Below the pieces are notes generated by a model. The model saw only the letters and a program-made list of their open reading frames with translations, was not told the origin of the DNA and searched no databases. A stretch of 60,000 bases of DNA from Antedon mediterranea (Eukaryota; Echinodermata; Crinoidea; Comatulida; Antedonidae), in contig NC_092675.1 of NCBI RefSeq assembly GCF_964355755.1, positions 18,802,912 to 18,862,911 of the forward strand. Reading direction: 5' to 3'. Each line of letters begins with the position of its first letter. Positions within the stretch are counted from its first letter, which is position 1. The translations under genes and the position numbers were made by a program. This document shows positions 22,346 through 36,134 of the stretch, piece by piece.

Positions 22346-23494
22346 ACACAAACAACGTTTACTATCTGTACTCGTTTATTCTTCTTCTGCTACCGTTTTG
22401 AACCGAAAGTCTATTGTTATTAACATAATATTATAAAGGTATAATATTATACATATCACCAGTTTGGTACATAAACTATACACGTGATATGTGTTAACAA
22501 AGCACATAAAAACATGATTCATTCGAAGTAAACTGCTGTGAGGGTAGCAGGTATCGAGTTGCCACTTATGGGAAAAGAATACTTAATAAGCTATGAGTAT
22601 GAGATTTATTACTTGAAAGATCACCGCTATCATATATTAGGCCAAAGGGCATCAAGTAGGTAATTTTTACATCGATATTACAATTATTATGACACAAGTT
22701 ACCGACAATATGCATTTCTTAATTAAAATCTTCCTATGTTGTAAGGTAATTTCCGATGATCTTAAAGACATTCAAACTGACTAAAGTAGACTGATTATCG
22801 TTGTCGATGATACAATGAGTCTTGAGCAGTATTATCTCTCGGATATCACTCACTATCTCTAAGATATTACATTTATGGAGATCGTAGATTCACCACTGTC
22901 TTTAGATAGATCTAGACTGACTATTGACAGTCATAGATACGAGTCTATGTGTATATTATAGTACTGTTAATACAATGCTATCACTGTCACTAAATTCGTA
23001 TGTAGACATAATGTGTACCTAGAGACCGAACTTTAAAGAATCGGATGGTAGATTTGCCATACCTTTGTCAGTACTTAAATAGTACACTGGAAAAACATTT
23101 ACTACTCGTGTGGGAAAATTACAGTGTGTCAGTGGATGTTACATTGCCATCTGTTTTGAAGGGACACACATAAAACACAATTCGTAGAAGAACCTTTACA
23201 AAATTATCATTGACACTCTTTGCAAACTTCTGGAGTTTTTAGTGAACCGCGCATTGAGTAGACCCTACCGATTCTCATAACGGTGTCGTGTCTAAGGACA
23301 AAACTGCTAGTCTATTCATGTCAAGCGACAATAAATCCAGGCCCATCCCTAAAACATGACGGTAGGCCTAACTCATGTGAGAGAAAGGCTATAGTCATCA
23401 GATAATTAGAAACTGTAGGTGCTGTTTGTTGCCTGTTACAAAACCGTACAGGAATCTTGTAACTCTATTATGTTTATTTACTGTATCCAAATAC
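22346..23494. other. No gene seen
   Basis: AT-rich sequence without recognised features apart from one TAGGCCTA at 23363. Confidence 0.4.
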
Positions 23495-24095
23495 TCAATT
23501 CAATTTCAATTCAATTCAATTCAATTTCTTTATTGCTGCAAATGCTAATATCCGCTTAAACATACTACATCATACAAACATATACATATTTACATTTAAA
23601 ATTTAAACACATACAAATTATAGTCATTACTACTGTTTTAGTTATTATTATTTTTTAATTAATAATAATAATTATTGTTATTATGATTATTGTTATTGTT
23701 ATTATAATAATTAATAAAGTGTAAACAATTATAGGTTACATCTCAAGGGCAGTTTTAATGTCAAGCACAGAAGAGGAAGACACGTTAAAATGAAAAGATT
23801 GAGCGAGTAAGAGTAAGTGAGCTAGAGTAGAGTGAAGAAAACGAGTAGTGTGACCTTTAAAGGGAAGATGAGAAGAGTGTCGATTATGGCGAAGGACCAT
23901 AGATATAGTACGAACAGGAGGAAGAAATGGACGAAGAGGGTGTTGAGGGGACTGCGTGATGGTACAAAGAAATTTAAGTAAAAAATACTGATGCCTTAAA
24001 TTGAAGGGAATAATATTTAAATTAGAAAAAAATGGCGGGATAGGTAAATTAAGTAGCATGATCAGAGTGAAGTTTAGCGACATAGAGTTCATCAT
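23495..24095 (-). mobile_element. Non-LTR retrotransposon 3' end (minus strand)
   Basis: On the minus strand an open frame from about 24095 to 23736 has the character of the C-terminus of a non-LTR RT protein (LRHQYFLLKFLCTITQSPQH, then a Pro/Leu-rich tail). It is followed by an AT-rich 3' UTR, an AATAAAG signal and a (GAATT)n tail at 23527-23495. The element is 5' truncated and the family is not assigned. Confidence 0.55.
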
Positions 24096-27000
24096 CTTTC
24101 CTTATTAATTATTCATTTTGATCGTTTTAACATACTAAAAATTAACCAACATTCAATATTAAAAACTATACTAGGAAAGGAGCTTTAATACAAAATTATT
24201 TGAGTAATTCTACACCACTCTACAAAGTGGAAAAAGACGTTTATATAAAAAAATAGCAATTAAACATAAACGGTTTGTTTTGAAACAGCAAAACGAAGTT
24301 GTTGACATTCACACATTTCAATGTGGAAGATTATCAATGAAATTAAAATGCACACCATTTGATTAATTTTTAACAAGTTGTTTTGTTTTGTCTGCGCATC
24401 TATAAACAGTCAATTAATTCACATGACTAGTTCAAACCTTTTCTCCAGCTTTCGTCAGCTCATTAGAAGGATTAAGCACTGACGTTGTTCTGGATAGATC
24501 ATGATTCGAACCCAAGGGCATTTTTTCTCCTATCAGGTTTGGGAAGAGATCATGAATAATTCATGAGATTAATGAAATTATAGAGGGCGTTATATGATTT
24601 CTGCCTTAAGATAATAGGGAAAAATAAAGCAACTCCGGGCCCTGGAAATTTAACGCACGCAAGCTAAAATTCCTCTTTAATATCATAAATTTGCAAGTAT
24701 CCACATCGTAAAGACACATATACCTTGAGGCAATATATGTTGCAAGGTAAATATAAAGAATTTTCCATTATCACTAGATTTTTATATGATTAAACTTTGA
24801 TATATCTCACATAATGAGACAATGTTTACGTGTTTTGACTCAGAATGTGCAAAAGGTTTACTTTATTTAAATTAAAATAAAACTTATAATCTATATTGTT
24901 GATTGGTTGTGTCATACATGTATTAAGATATTTATAATCTATCAATCCATGCGATAATAATTTGAACAAATAGATACATAATACAAACAATGTCTTACTG
25001 CGTCTCAACAACCATCAGCAAATCATTAGTAATGTATGCTAAGTTTACCCTATGCAAGCTACATACCAATTTCTTCCTTTCATTACAGATCCGTTTTACT
25101 ACTCATATAGAAAATGAAATAAAGAAATGTATAATTGGAATTAAAATTAAGTATCTTGATACTATTGCATATGACACCATAAATCAAATTACACACTCAG
25201 TTTTGTAGTTACACAAAAAAAGTATTATACCTTTAATTGATTAAGTTGAGTATTAAAACAATAATAGTGGTTTCATTGGTTTTTATGTATGAATCTGTAC
25301 ATGATAGCGTTGATTTAATGAATACTTCATATCCAAACACGCTATGTTTGCAAATCAGATAACTTAATAGCAAAGAAAACATTCTCAGAAAACTATAAAA
25401 TCCTCTATAAAAACATAGAAATAATAACACGTCGATATAACGTTGTTTATAATGGAAAAGCAAAACAAGAAGAGATTACCTACAAATCCCTGGCAATGAT
25501 TTAGGCCAAAATGTTCAATGTGAAAACAGACTATTATTGCATGATACATGGCTCAGTTGGACGATGTAATCCATTATCCACTTTATCATTGTCCATACAA
25601 TCTGTTAGAATCACCAAATAAATAATTATTTCTATTTACGGTACAATGAAATACGAATGTTGATGGTGATGAAGCTAGAAAACTTCAGTATAGCCTACTA
25701 AATTAACACAATAGAGACACAAATCAGAAAAAAAATCGTAGCTGGATGCAATATACCCAATAAATCAACCTGATAGATTATTGCATATAATTATGTTTCT
25801 ATCAAATTATAATGTATTTAATATTTAAGATTCTTTTAAATCTAAATTTAGAGGAGAAAAAAAATAACAATACGTTGTCAGCATGAGCAAATAGTATTTA
25901 AATCCATCTCTGCCAAATTGTGAAATGTATTTCTGTTGACGTATTATTTTGTACTATGAACATCAATTATTTGAATAATAATTAGAAATATCTGTGCCTG
26001 TCGTATTGAGGAATCTTGTAATTATGTTTTTTTTTAGAATTGTTTGAACTTTTTTAGTTTGTTTGTGAATATTTAAATCCAAACGTGATCTGTCAAATTT
26101 AAAACATTATAAAGTACTCGTGAATATTCTCATTGTTTATATGATTTAGTTGTGTCCGTGTTATAACTGGCAAATAAATATTTTCATAAACATTGGTTCA
26201 TAGGCCTACTGTTTTTCTTATACTGATTTCCACTGTTCTGAAGTTACAGGAAAAACTATTTGTTTCTCCTGTTTTTATTTGCGTTTCTTAACGTCAGTGT
26301 TATGACCATTGTATAACCATCTTGAGAGAGAATCCTACTACTGTTTGTTTGTTTGTTCATTTTTATACTGGGTGACCTCTTCAGTCAAAGACTGATCTCT
26401 CAGACTATAACGACATGAATTTTTGAAATCTTAAAATTAAATATACAATAAGTCCCACTTGAACATAAACGGTCCTCTTGAGTATAACAATGAAACTTAA
26501 TGAAAATCGAAGGATATTACATTTCTTTAAATTGCTAAGCTGATCTAAATTGGAATTAACCATTCTTGTTCTCTAGGGATATAAGCAACTACATGACTGG
26601 TTTAATATGCATGCAATTTGTGAAGGGTAATTTACCTGGCAGGTTAAACCATGTATATTATCAATACTCTATCACATTGCTTGAGGCATAAACCTATACC
26701 CATGGTTAAACATGGATACTTAAGAGTGATACAAAAAAGCCTGCATGTATCTTTCTGAAGAAAAAAAAGGAATAGAATAAATAAAGAGCAACAGAAAGAA
26801 GAACAACAATCTTACACTTTTACTTTATTGTGTCGTGTTTGAAATGAAATAAATATCGATACCAATTAAATATAACACATGGAAAACAACATACTCAAAA
26901 TCGACATTTATATTAATTAGCGGAAAAAATTCATTATTTAATTCAACGACATACAATGCAATTATTTTGGTACTGTAGGCAGTTTCTCGCAGATGAGAAT

Positions 27001-27981
27001 AACGAAATAATTTTCACAAACTCAGACAGAAGGAAGGACAACCTGAAACTCAACTCACATTGCTAACAGTTTCCATGGATTACTAACACAAATGTATTTA
27101 GAAATAGAAATCAGAAAATCAAATTTGTCAACAACATTACAAATTCAGAAATCCAGGTCTAATTAAGACGTATAAGCAACGTTAAGGACAATTACGTATA
27201 TGTACTATGGGCGGCAGATTAATTCACAAAGTACTTATCGCAAGGATAATCGAGAATGCGAGATGTCATATTGAATTGGATCATTTCTCCCTTTACATAG
27301 CTTCTGGTATTTCACGCTCAAGTTCACGTTTTGACAATTACGCTACTACAGTTCTAAAACTAGGTGATCTAAAATTACCGGATACATTCCAGTTAACGAC
27401 ACCTGTTAAGTAGGCTCCGTCATTAGCGATAGGAAAGGCAAATTACTTATGGTAGAATGTGTGTATATATAGATATTACCAGCTAGGCCTAATTGCCATT
27501 TTTTGTTTTTTTACATCAATATTTTGAAAATATAAATATGAATCAAGAAAGATTGTTTTAATTCAGATTTCACAGATATTATTTTATATTTTTTTTCATT
27601 AAATAAATGATGATGGAATTGATGTTGTGTAGCAATTTCAAATCAGTGTTCTGGTCTATTTCTTCCTAATGATCGTATTTTCATATTATGTTGTCCTTAA
27701 TTTATCCATTTACTTTTTGAGTGGAAAATGCAATATTTGCGAACATCATTGATAACTAAGTTTAAGTAAGTTTGTTTCGTTTTCAAAAGAAAAAAAATCC
27801 CATTCAAAGAATATTAAAAGGACGTTCACGTTGCAAAGTTTGTCAAGAGATTGCAGAGAAAGCTAACCTAACCCTCTATATTTTTATATAAAATTTTTGA
27901 GGAAAAACATTCCAATCAAGGAGAAAAGATAATATTTCGAAATTATACATATATACATATTTGTATTCAATATATTACACA
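24096..27981. other. No gene seen
   Basis: AT-rich. A tRNA A-box-like GGCTCAGTTGG near 25551 has no B-box. No exon supported. Confidence 0.4.
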
Positions 27982-28025
27982 GAGGCGCCTTACAAGGTGG
28001 AACCATCTTAGCGTCAAGGCGCCTC
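27982..28025. repeat. GC-rich perfect hairpin
   Basis: The outer arms GAGGCGCCTT and AAGGCGCCTC are perfectly complementary. Inside, AAGGTGG and CCATCTT pair with one G-T. It stands out from the AT-rich surroundings. Confidence 0.65.
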
Positions 28026-30536
28026 AGATTATATTTTGAGATTAAAAGTACACTGTTTGTTATAGATACTATACATCTGATGTTTATGTTTATGTCCGTA
28101 GCCGCGGCATGATTATTTACATTATTACATTAAAGATTCCCTCACAGTGGAATGTAATATAAAAATACAAACAAAAAAATGAATTATTAAAAATAGAATA
28201 ATTCAAATATCCATGACTCGTTTGAGTCGAAAGTCAATCGAAAATTAATACTTCTCATTATTATTGATTAATACAACATTTAACTAAAATACGTTTTGTC
28301 ATGGTGATTAACCTATTTTATTCGCTTCCTTTCAGGTTTCGAATTGCGTACTTAACTATAGAAGAACATAAAGCAGTTGCATCAGAGTAAGGTAAGGTAT
28401 CATTAGTTTTCCATTCTGAATAATAATGTGTTATATTTTTAAAAGAAAATGCCAAATTGCATTTCTAAAAATAGCCAAGGAAGAATGATTATTTTCTCAA
28501 TAGATTTACTTTACTGAAGAAATGTTTGGACAAAATAGATAGGTTCATAGTGTAAACATGTTAAAGTGGCAATTATATCGGGTGTGGTCTTATCATCACT
28601 AAGACTTAGATTTATTAATAATAAAAACGCCACTGTTTTTGTGTGTAGGATGTATTCTATAAATAGTGCTCAGTTAAGCTATTTGGCAAGTTAAGTAACA
28701 TTTAATCATCACACCCGTTAAACAAGCGAGAAATAGGAAAAAAATATAGTTGTAATGTTATGTCTAGCATTCGTGTTACGCCTACGAAAATTATATTGTT
28801 TTCCTATACATTCATTCGGTTTTAAAACTGGGTTGCTGAAAAATATAGCACTGTTTTTTTTTAAATATAAGTTATCTTGTGAATCGACTCTAACATTCAA
28901 TTATTATTTTTTTTTTAAATCTTAAACTTAATTTATCTATAATGATATTGACTGAATTACTAGTAATATCTAGACATATTGATCGCTCAATGCTATTTCA
29001 TGTTTTTTTTTAATAAGCATTTTCATTTATTTAATGCCACAGGCTAGCCTAGAAATCCTTCACTATACTTCATTATTTTCCAAATACATCTTGCAATTTA
29101 AAAAAAAAAAACATGTTTCTAATATATATTTGAAGATAATGCATATTTAACGATAATGGTGATGAAAAATTATTTCTAAAAATGCACTCGATTTTGAGAG
29201 AGAAAGTGTAATCCTGTAACACCTGACTGTTCACTATTTATGTTACGTTGGTATGAATGATGATTATTCTCTGCATCGTATCTCGACTATTTGAAATGAA
29301 CAAAACCATTATTGTTATGTTTGGCTAACATACATAATCCAGCAAAATGTTGTAATCAATATTTTAGGATGTCTTGTCTTGAAGTGTCGTCAAATGAATT
29401 AATGGACTATTTTTGTTTTATTATTTGTATTGTTGACATGCGCAGCGTTTCATAGGTCGTTGACTGCAGAGACGGTAGGAAATGACAAAGAACTATACGG
29501 CACTTAAATAAGCAGATAAGGTAGCGTAATAGAATGTAGTAATGAATACAAACTACAATTATTGCAGTATGCATTCAAAATATCTTCAGTTTCATCTTGC
29601 TGTTTGTTTCTACATTTTAATCTTCACCAAGCTCTGCAGCGTGCATATTAAATGTAGCCTAGGACATATTAGCATAAACCTAATTTTACCAAACCTTCAT
29701 GATACACCATTGGTCACCCTGAATCATCACAATATATTTACTGGAGAAAAATGCCATAATATTCGAATCCGGTGGAGGATGAAATTCTCTTAAATTGAAA
29801 AAAGAATTAAGCTTTTGACGCAATTGGTTATGACAGCTTCGGACCATTCCCCATATTTTTAAGCAATTTACAAATAGTATAGGTTGCCTCGCCATCTTAA
29901 CCAAAATCTAGCTTTATCTTCTTTCTTATTTTAATAGGCCTACTTATAAATAATAAAGAAAACCTAGAATTACTTTTTTCTTTGAAACACATAATTATGG
30001 CCTACCACAAACGTTACTGTAAGAATAAGGATTGAATGTTCTTGATTAATTACTTTATTTTGATTGAGAATGATAATGAATAATATTATTGGTGCAAGTT
30101 TTTAAGTGATGATTTTGGAAGTAATGAAGGGTTTTTTTTATAATCAGTGTTTTTGAGATTATACACATATATGAGATGTGAGGATGTTGATTAAGAACTT
30201 TTTCAGAAACTAATCCTCAGGCTTAGGTATTCTTTTTTTAATGAAATCTAGCCTTATTCAACTGCCATTAGACACGCTATTTTGGAACACGGTGATGTGC
30301 AACCCTGGTTTCTGTTTTTATGCATTTTTTTTATTAAGCCACCAAGGCTTAGGAAGTGTGTAGGCAAACGTATGCTATTTTTAAGCATTGAACATTTTGT
30401 TGTTATTATTGAAGATGATTATTCCTTGTACGATTACTGGGGTTTGGCTTGGAGGGCCGGAACGGCTAAACAAAACTGACTTTTTAGTCAAATCAGATCA
30501 TTGAGTAAATCCATGAACAACAGATTTCTTGTCTAA
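28026..30536. other. No gene supported; one exon-like segment
   Basis: A good acceptor (CGCTTCCTTTCAG, ending 28335) and a donor (GTAAGG at 28392) bound a 56-nt segment with a short open frame ending in TAA. It may be an untranslated or non-coding exon or chance. The rest is AT-rich without signal. Confidence 0.3.
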
Positions 30537-30678
30537 AGCTGTCTCTACACTATCAATCTAGATTGACAAAAGAAGTGTGATATGTGCAAATATGGTAGTG
30601 ATATATGTTTAAATATGGTAGTGATATGACGTCATCATGTCCATATATGTGCATTTTTTTTATAGTGCAGACAGAGCT
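30537..30678. mobile_element. CRE-bearing MITE, full-length copy
   Basis: Left end AGCTGTCTCTACACTATC; right end ATAGTGCAGACAGAGCT, complementary to it. The interior has repeated AAATATGGTAGTGATAT and a perfect TGACGTCA (30627-30634). About 142 bp, non-coding. Confidence 0.75.
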
Positions 30679-33600
30679 GAAAGCGAGATTTCTTTGAAAA
30701 AAAATGCGAGAAGTATAGACATTTTTCCACACATTTTATATTAAAGCTCAGATACAGGCATGAATTGTAAATATCTGGTTAATTGTACATAAATCAAATA
30801 TTTGTAACAGAAATCAAGATGAAAAAACATGAATTTCCCTTAATATGGTCAAATAGAAAATTTGGAAAAATTCTGCTATAAAAACCAGGAAGACCTTTTT
30901 TCAGTAGTTATGTATTTTAACCTAATGTAATAACATGTCTGGTGACTCCCTAGAAGGTGAAAAAAGATGGTGGATATACGGTGGATAATTTTTCCTATAG
31001 CATGAAAATAAAAATGTGAAGTTGAATAAAAATACCAGAAATGTAAAATTCAAGTTATTTTACCTATATTTAGTCAACTGATAACATTTTTTACCACACC
31101 GTTTATTTTTCATAGCTTTTTAAAATGCCTCTCTATTTACAAAATTTGTGTACAAAAGATTAGAGATTTTACTGTGTAATTTGAACTATCCCCCAACTGA
31201 TAAGAAAGTGTTTATTTTCAACAAGCTCGTTTAACACAAATAAAATCCCAAAAATTATGAAACATAGAGGAAACTATAGATCGATAATTATTGGAATGTA
31301 TGATCAATAGAAATTCTGGCCTTTAAGGTTCGGGAATTTCCCGCTTTTATCTGATTGATTGTTATTTATATGATTTCACTAAAATTTACAAAATGTTTTT
31401 ATCAAAGAAACTAAAAGAATCATTGTTCACATTGTCAATGTTTTTAATGAAAATGAAAAATTGTTGAGTGCACAACATTTGAACAAAACTAATATTGAAG
31501 ATATTACTATCATTTGTATGTACTTTCTCTTAATCAAGTTGAATTAAATTGTAACTGAATAATTTACAGTCGCGAATTGAATCTAATTATGAATCATAGT
31601 ACATAGAAATAGTATAGTAAATAAAAGTAAAGCTAGTACATAATAAGTGAAGCTTGTTATTTGAAAAAAATGTTTGTGGAGTACAACGCTTGTAGGTTTG
31701 TTTTCTTCAATCGAACTGTCTACATTTTGTTCATTACTTCAATGCATTCGGTCTGTTGCCTGGAGCTATCAATGTACAGTATACATTATTAAGGTGCAAC
31801 TTAGTCCTTGAATTTGATAAATAATTTGAAATAATGCAATACAACATTATCTGTTAAGTTAAACTTCAATTGGTGTACACAATTGCAACTACAGTATTTT
31901 TCACAAAGCACATTGTAAAGCTTATATAAGATATTCTATTGAGTACCTCGGAAAGAACAGACGATCTTATTTCTTTCATTATGTGTAGATAATGCGTCTA
32001 CAACTTAAATCTATATCTTCAATTAGAAACAAGATTAACACAAGATGATGATAGCCTAGAGTGGGATATGCATTCATTTTCTGTATTTATCAATAACCCA
32101 ATCCTGTATTCTGATAGATTACTTTGACATCAGTCTGCATTTGTCAACATTTATAATGGACACTATGTTTGTATAGGCCTACATTATTTCGTAAAAAAAT
32201 TCACACTTTTTTTCGGCGGAAGTGAGGGGTTATTACCACGGCTCACTCACTGCAGTATTAATCCCATTTAAACAGGAGAACAAAATCCACCAATGAAGTA
32301 TGGTAGCAAAGCTTATACAATCACGTGCGTTGTAATTATTTTGCCTTAATAACGTACAATACATTGTAAGGATTGTAACATTTAAAAATGTTATCCTTTT
32401 ATTGAGTATATTGCTATCGTTACTCATCGATATTTACAGTATAGGCCATATTGTGTTATTTATATATTTTTTTTATTAAAAATATGGATGGCCGGCAATT
32501 GAAAGGACGAAAATCCATTAACATTACTATAGAAACTATATATATATATATTGAATCGGTTATGATATATAATGAGACACATAATAAAATATACCATTAA
32601 ATGTAATATGGCTGAAATATACCTGACTAAGCTGGTATATTAAGATCATGAATAACTGCATTTCTATCGTTTTCATTTTATTGTAAATAGTTGTAAAAGG
32701 CCTAATGAAAGAAAACTGGATTGATCAAATACGCATAACAATTTTATTATCATGGATGTTAGTTATATAGAATACATAATAAACATGCAAACAAATGGAA
32801 TGTTGCAAGACGAGCGATGATGATTATGATGATGATAATGATGATGATGATTATTGTATTAGGTAAAACTGTCTCGTATTATCATAGTTATATTATGTTT
32901 CTTAGCTGTTAGTTAACTGTTGAGAACTTCAATGATTCAAAAAACGACCCGGATGTATATATCTGAAATTAATTTCAACCAAGTCGCCAATTGGGTGATG
33001 GTTCGCTAAGCTGCATATTTACAACAATCTGTTAGTATAAATTACTTTTTCATGAACTACTATTAGAAGCAATGATGATTTCATTATCTCTGTCTGTCTC
33101 GCTGTGATATTTTAGTTAACTGTCTAATTTAGCATTCGGAATTGGATGTGTTTACGACCAGTGTGACGAGACGAGGTGTATATCACTGATCAGTGAATGG
33201 TTTATGAACCATACATGTGGTGGATAACCTTATTTGAATATTATGAGGCGATGAATACATAACAGTTATAACTACTGTTCAATTGTCTCAATTAATTTAA
33301 CCAACATTATCAATTCCTGTGTTTGAATTTTTGAAAAACAAAATAAAAGCAAATGATTGATTATTACAGTTAATGTTGCAGGTACATACTTATTCCATGA
33401 TTTCATATAAAGTACGATTTTTTCATTTGTCACAGTGCAAACGCAATTGACTTCCAAGATATCAATTTGCATCTTTCTTTTGTATTATCTTCGTATACAG
33501 TTGTGCGCGTTCGCATAAGACCACCATTATTCTGAATAATGTTCTTCATTTAGTTATAATGCCTTTTGCCTAGCCATAGCGTATTGTCGACAAAACACTT

Positions 33601-34880
33601 ATAATATGTTGACTTTTCATATTATTTATTATTCGTACGATAAGCAAGTAGTAAAAGAGGGTTTATTCCTCGTATTTCACCCGAAAATACACGAGACTAA
33701 AGGATTTGTTAACAGAAATGTATCATTTAAGAACATATATAAAATAACCCGACTGTCCATCTTTGCGCGATTAGAGTATCTGCACTTAAGTGATTGATAA
33801 TCTTTACTCGGCATAATGATTAATACCTCCTAATGGTATCTGTAGTAAACAGGATACAGTGTTTTCAAATAATAATGTTTTATTCATAGCATCGTATAAA
33901 GAAATAAACCGGTGATAGATACATATTGACAGAATCACTAACGAAATAGATACTACGTTTAACACAGAAGCGATTTTGACGATTACACAGAGGCTTTTAA
34001 GTTCAACACCACGGTTGTAGAAAATTACGAAGGCAATAATAGTTGAATGGTTTTGATTGCTGCTGATTAATACTGTGTTTTCTATGTACACAGTTAAACA
34101 TCACGTCAACCAGAGAGTACGGGATTCAAATACTGCACCAGTAACAATAAAAAAAATAGTTGTATTACAAGAGAATGTGTCTTGCGCAGAGAAAATGTAG
34201 ATTAATGTATAATAGGATTGTCTACCTTCATTAGAATACCGTTTTAATAAATTACCAACAATGAATTGAAATATGGCAGGACTTAAGAAGGATGAGTGTA
34301 TCATAAAATATATTAAAACTAAGTATAGTGAATAATTTAAACTGTCAGAAAAGCAAATTAAAAGTTACACCCAATTATACTTTATTTTAGATTTGGAGAA
34401 AATGTAGGCCTATTATTTTATGATAGTCGTTTAGAATAAAAACAAAATCACCATCGAAAAATGTAGACGAACTATATTGACTAACATAGGTCCTCTACCA
34501 GAAGCTCTTTCTTCATATAACTGTCTAAGACACTAGGAAACATTATGACGTTATGTGATTATGTTCATCTACTGTATGCATCAAATGCATCGTTACAGTA
34601 TATGCTATTATATTGTATTCTGAGATATTACTTATACATTGACCTTCTCAACTTGATAAAAATAGGATAAGTGACAAAATAAAAAAACAACATAATATGT
34701 ATAATATTCTCATCTATATATGTAAAGGTGCATGTATGTCAAATCGAAAATATGTATTATTATAATATTGTGTACATTTTACAATAAACTGTTTTATGTT
34801 CCTGATCGTTAAACAATTTTAGGGTCGAAATAATAATTGTAATTGTCTCAATTTGTGTGACATTAATAATATACTTTCTA
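30679..34880. other. No gene seen
   Basis: AT-rich. An interrupted (GAT)n run is at about 32816-32853. A hydrophobic minus-strand open frame at 33804-34091 is not supported as a gene. Confidence 0.4.
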
Positions 34881-35240
34881 TCGTAATCGTAGCTATTCAT
34901 TAATCGCGCGACAGACTTATTTATTTCCAGCATGAGTATGATATAAAACCAGTCAAAGTGCGTATCATCCACGCTATAACGTAGATTACAATCAAATTAA
35001 CTTGATGAAGGGGTATAAGCTGATTGACACATAACTAGAATTGTTATTGCAATTAATTTTTCATTCATCAATAATTTCAAACAAATTAATCAGTATAATT
35101 CTAGAAAATTAATTATTATAGAGTAAAATCATACCCTCAACCTCCCTCCCCCCTCCCTCCCTACATTGAGTGTAAGTCATGATATATGTCCCTATAAATT
35201 TACTACTTTAGAACCCCTATTTTAGAAAGACGCCATCTTG
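34881..35240. repeat. 484-bp array, unit 1 (3'-truncated)
   Basis: Starts TCGTAATCGTAGC and stops at GACGCCATCTTG, missing the last roughly 120 bp of the unit. Confidence 0.9.
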
Positions 35241-35650
35241 AAAGTGCGTATCATCCACGCTATAACGTAGATTACAATCAAATTAACTTGATGAAGGGGT
35301 ATAAGCTGATTGACACATAACTAGAATTGTTATTGCAATTAATTTTTCATTCATCAATAATTTCAAACAAATTAATCAGTATAATTCTAGAAAATTAATT
35401 ATTATAGAGTAAAATCATACCCTCAACCTCCCTCCCCCCTCCCTCCCTACATTGAGTGTAAGTCATGATATATGTCCCTATAAATTTACTACTTTAGAAC
35501 CCCTATTTTAGAAAGACGCCATCTTTCGTTAGGCCTTCTTAAATTATTTATCTGAGATATGCTGTCAGCTTTTTCCTCAGAAGTCACACAAAGAGACACA
35601 ATTCGTTGAAGTAACGTGTGTACTAAAGCTACGAGTGAGCGAGTTTTCAC
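35241..35650. repeat. 484-bp array, unit 2 (5'-truncated)
   Basis: Starts at AAAGTGCGTATC, missing the first roughly 75 bp, and ends GCGAGTTTTCAC. Confidence 0.9.
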
Positions 35651-36134
35651 TCGTAATCGTAGCTATTCATTAATCGCGCGACAGACTTATTTATTTCCAG
35701 CATGAGTATGATATAAAACCAGTCAAAGTGCGTATCATCCACGCTATAACGTAGATTACAATCAAATTAACTTGATGAAGGGGTATAAGCTGATTGACAC
35801 ATAACTAGAATTGTTATTGCAATTAATTTTTCATTCATCAATAATTTCAAACAAATTAATCAGTATAATTCTAGAAAATTAATTATTATAGAGTAAAATC
35901 ATACCCTCAACCTCCCTCCCCCCTCCCTCCCTACATTGAGTGTAAGTCATGATATATGTCCCTATAAATTTACTACTTTAGAACCCCTATTTTAGAAAGA
36001 CGCCATCTTTCGTTAGGCCTTCTTAAATTATTTATCTGAGATATGCTGTCAGCTTTTTCCTCAGAAGTCACACAAAGAGACACAATTCGTTGAAGTAACG
36101 TGTGTACTAAAGCTACGAGTGAGCGAGTTTTCAC
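35651..36134. repeat. 484-bp array, unit 3 (complete)
   Basis: Full unit from TCGTAATCG to GAGTTTTCAC. Confidence 0.92.

Noticed and set aside
25546-25580. tRNA-like GGCTCAGTTGGACGA
   Set aside because: A-box likeness only; no B-box or cloverleaf pairing nearby.
33804-34091. 95-residue hydrophobic minus-strand frame with a faint CD225/dispanin look
   Set aside because: Key conserved residues are missing, no splice partners were found, and AT-rich DNA often encodes chance hydrophobic frames.
35590-35625. U6 snRNA-like phrase GACACAATTCGTTGAAG in the 484-bp unit
   Set aside because: Only a short stretch resembles U6; no U6 5' domain, promoter or T-run terminator accompanies it.
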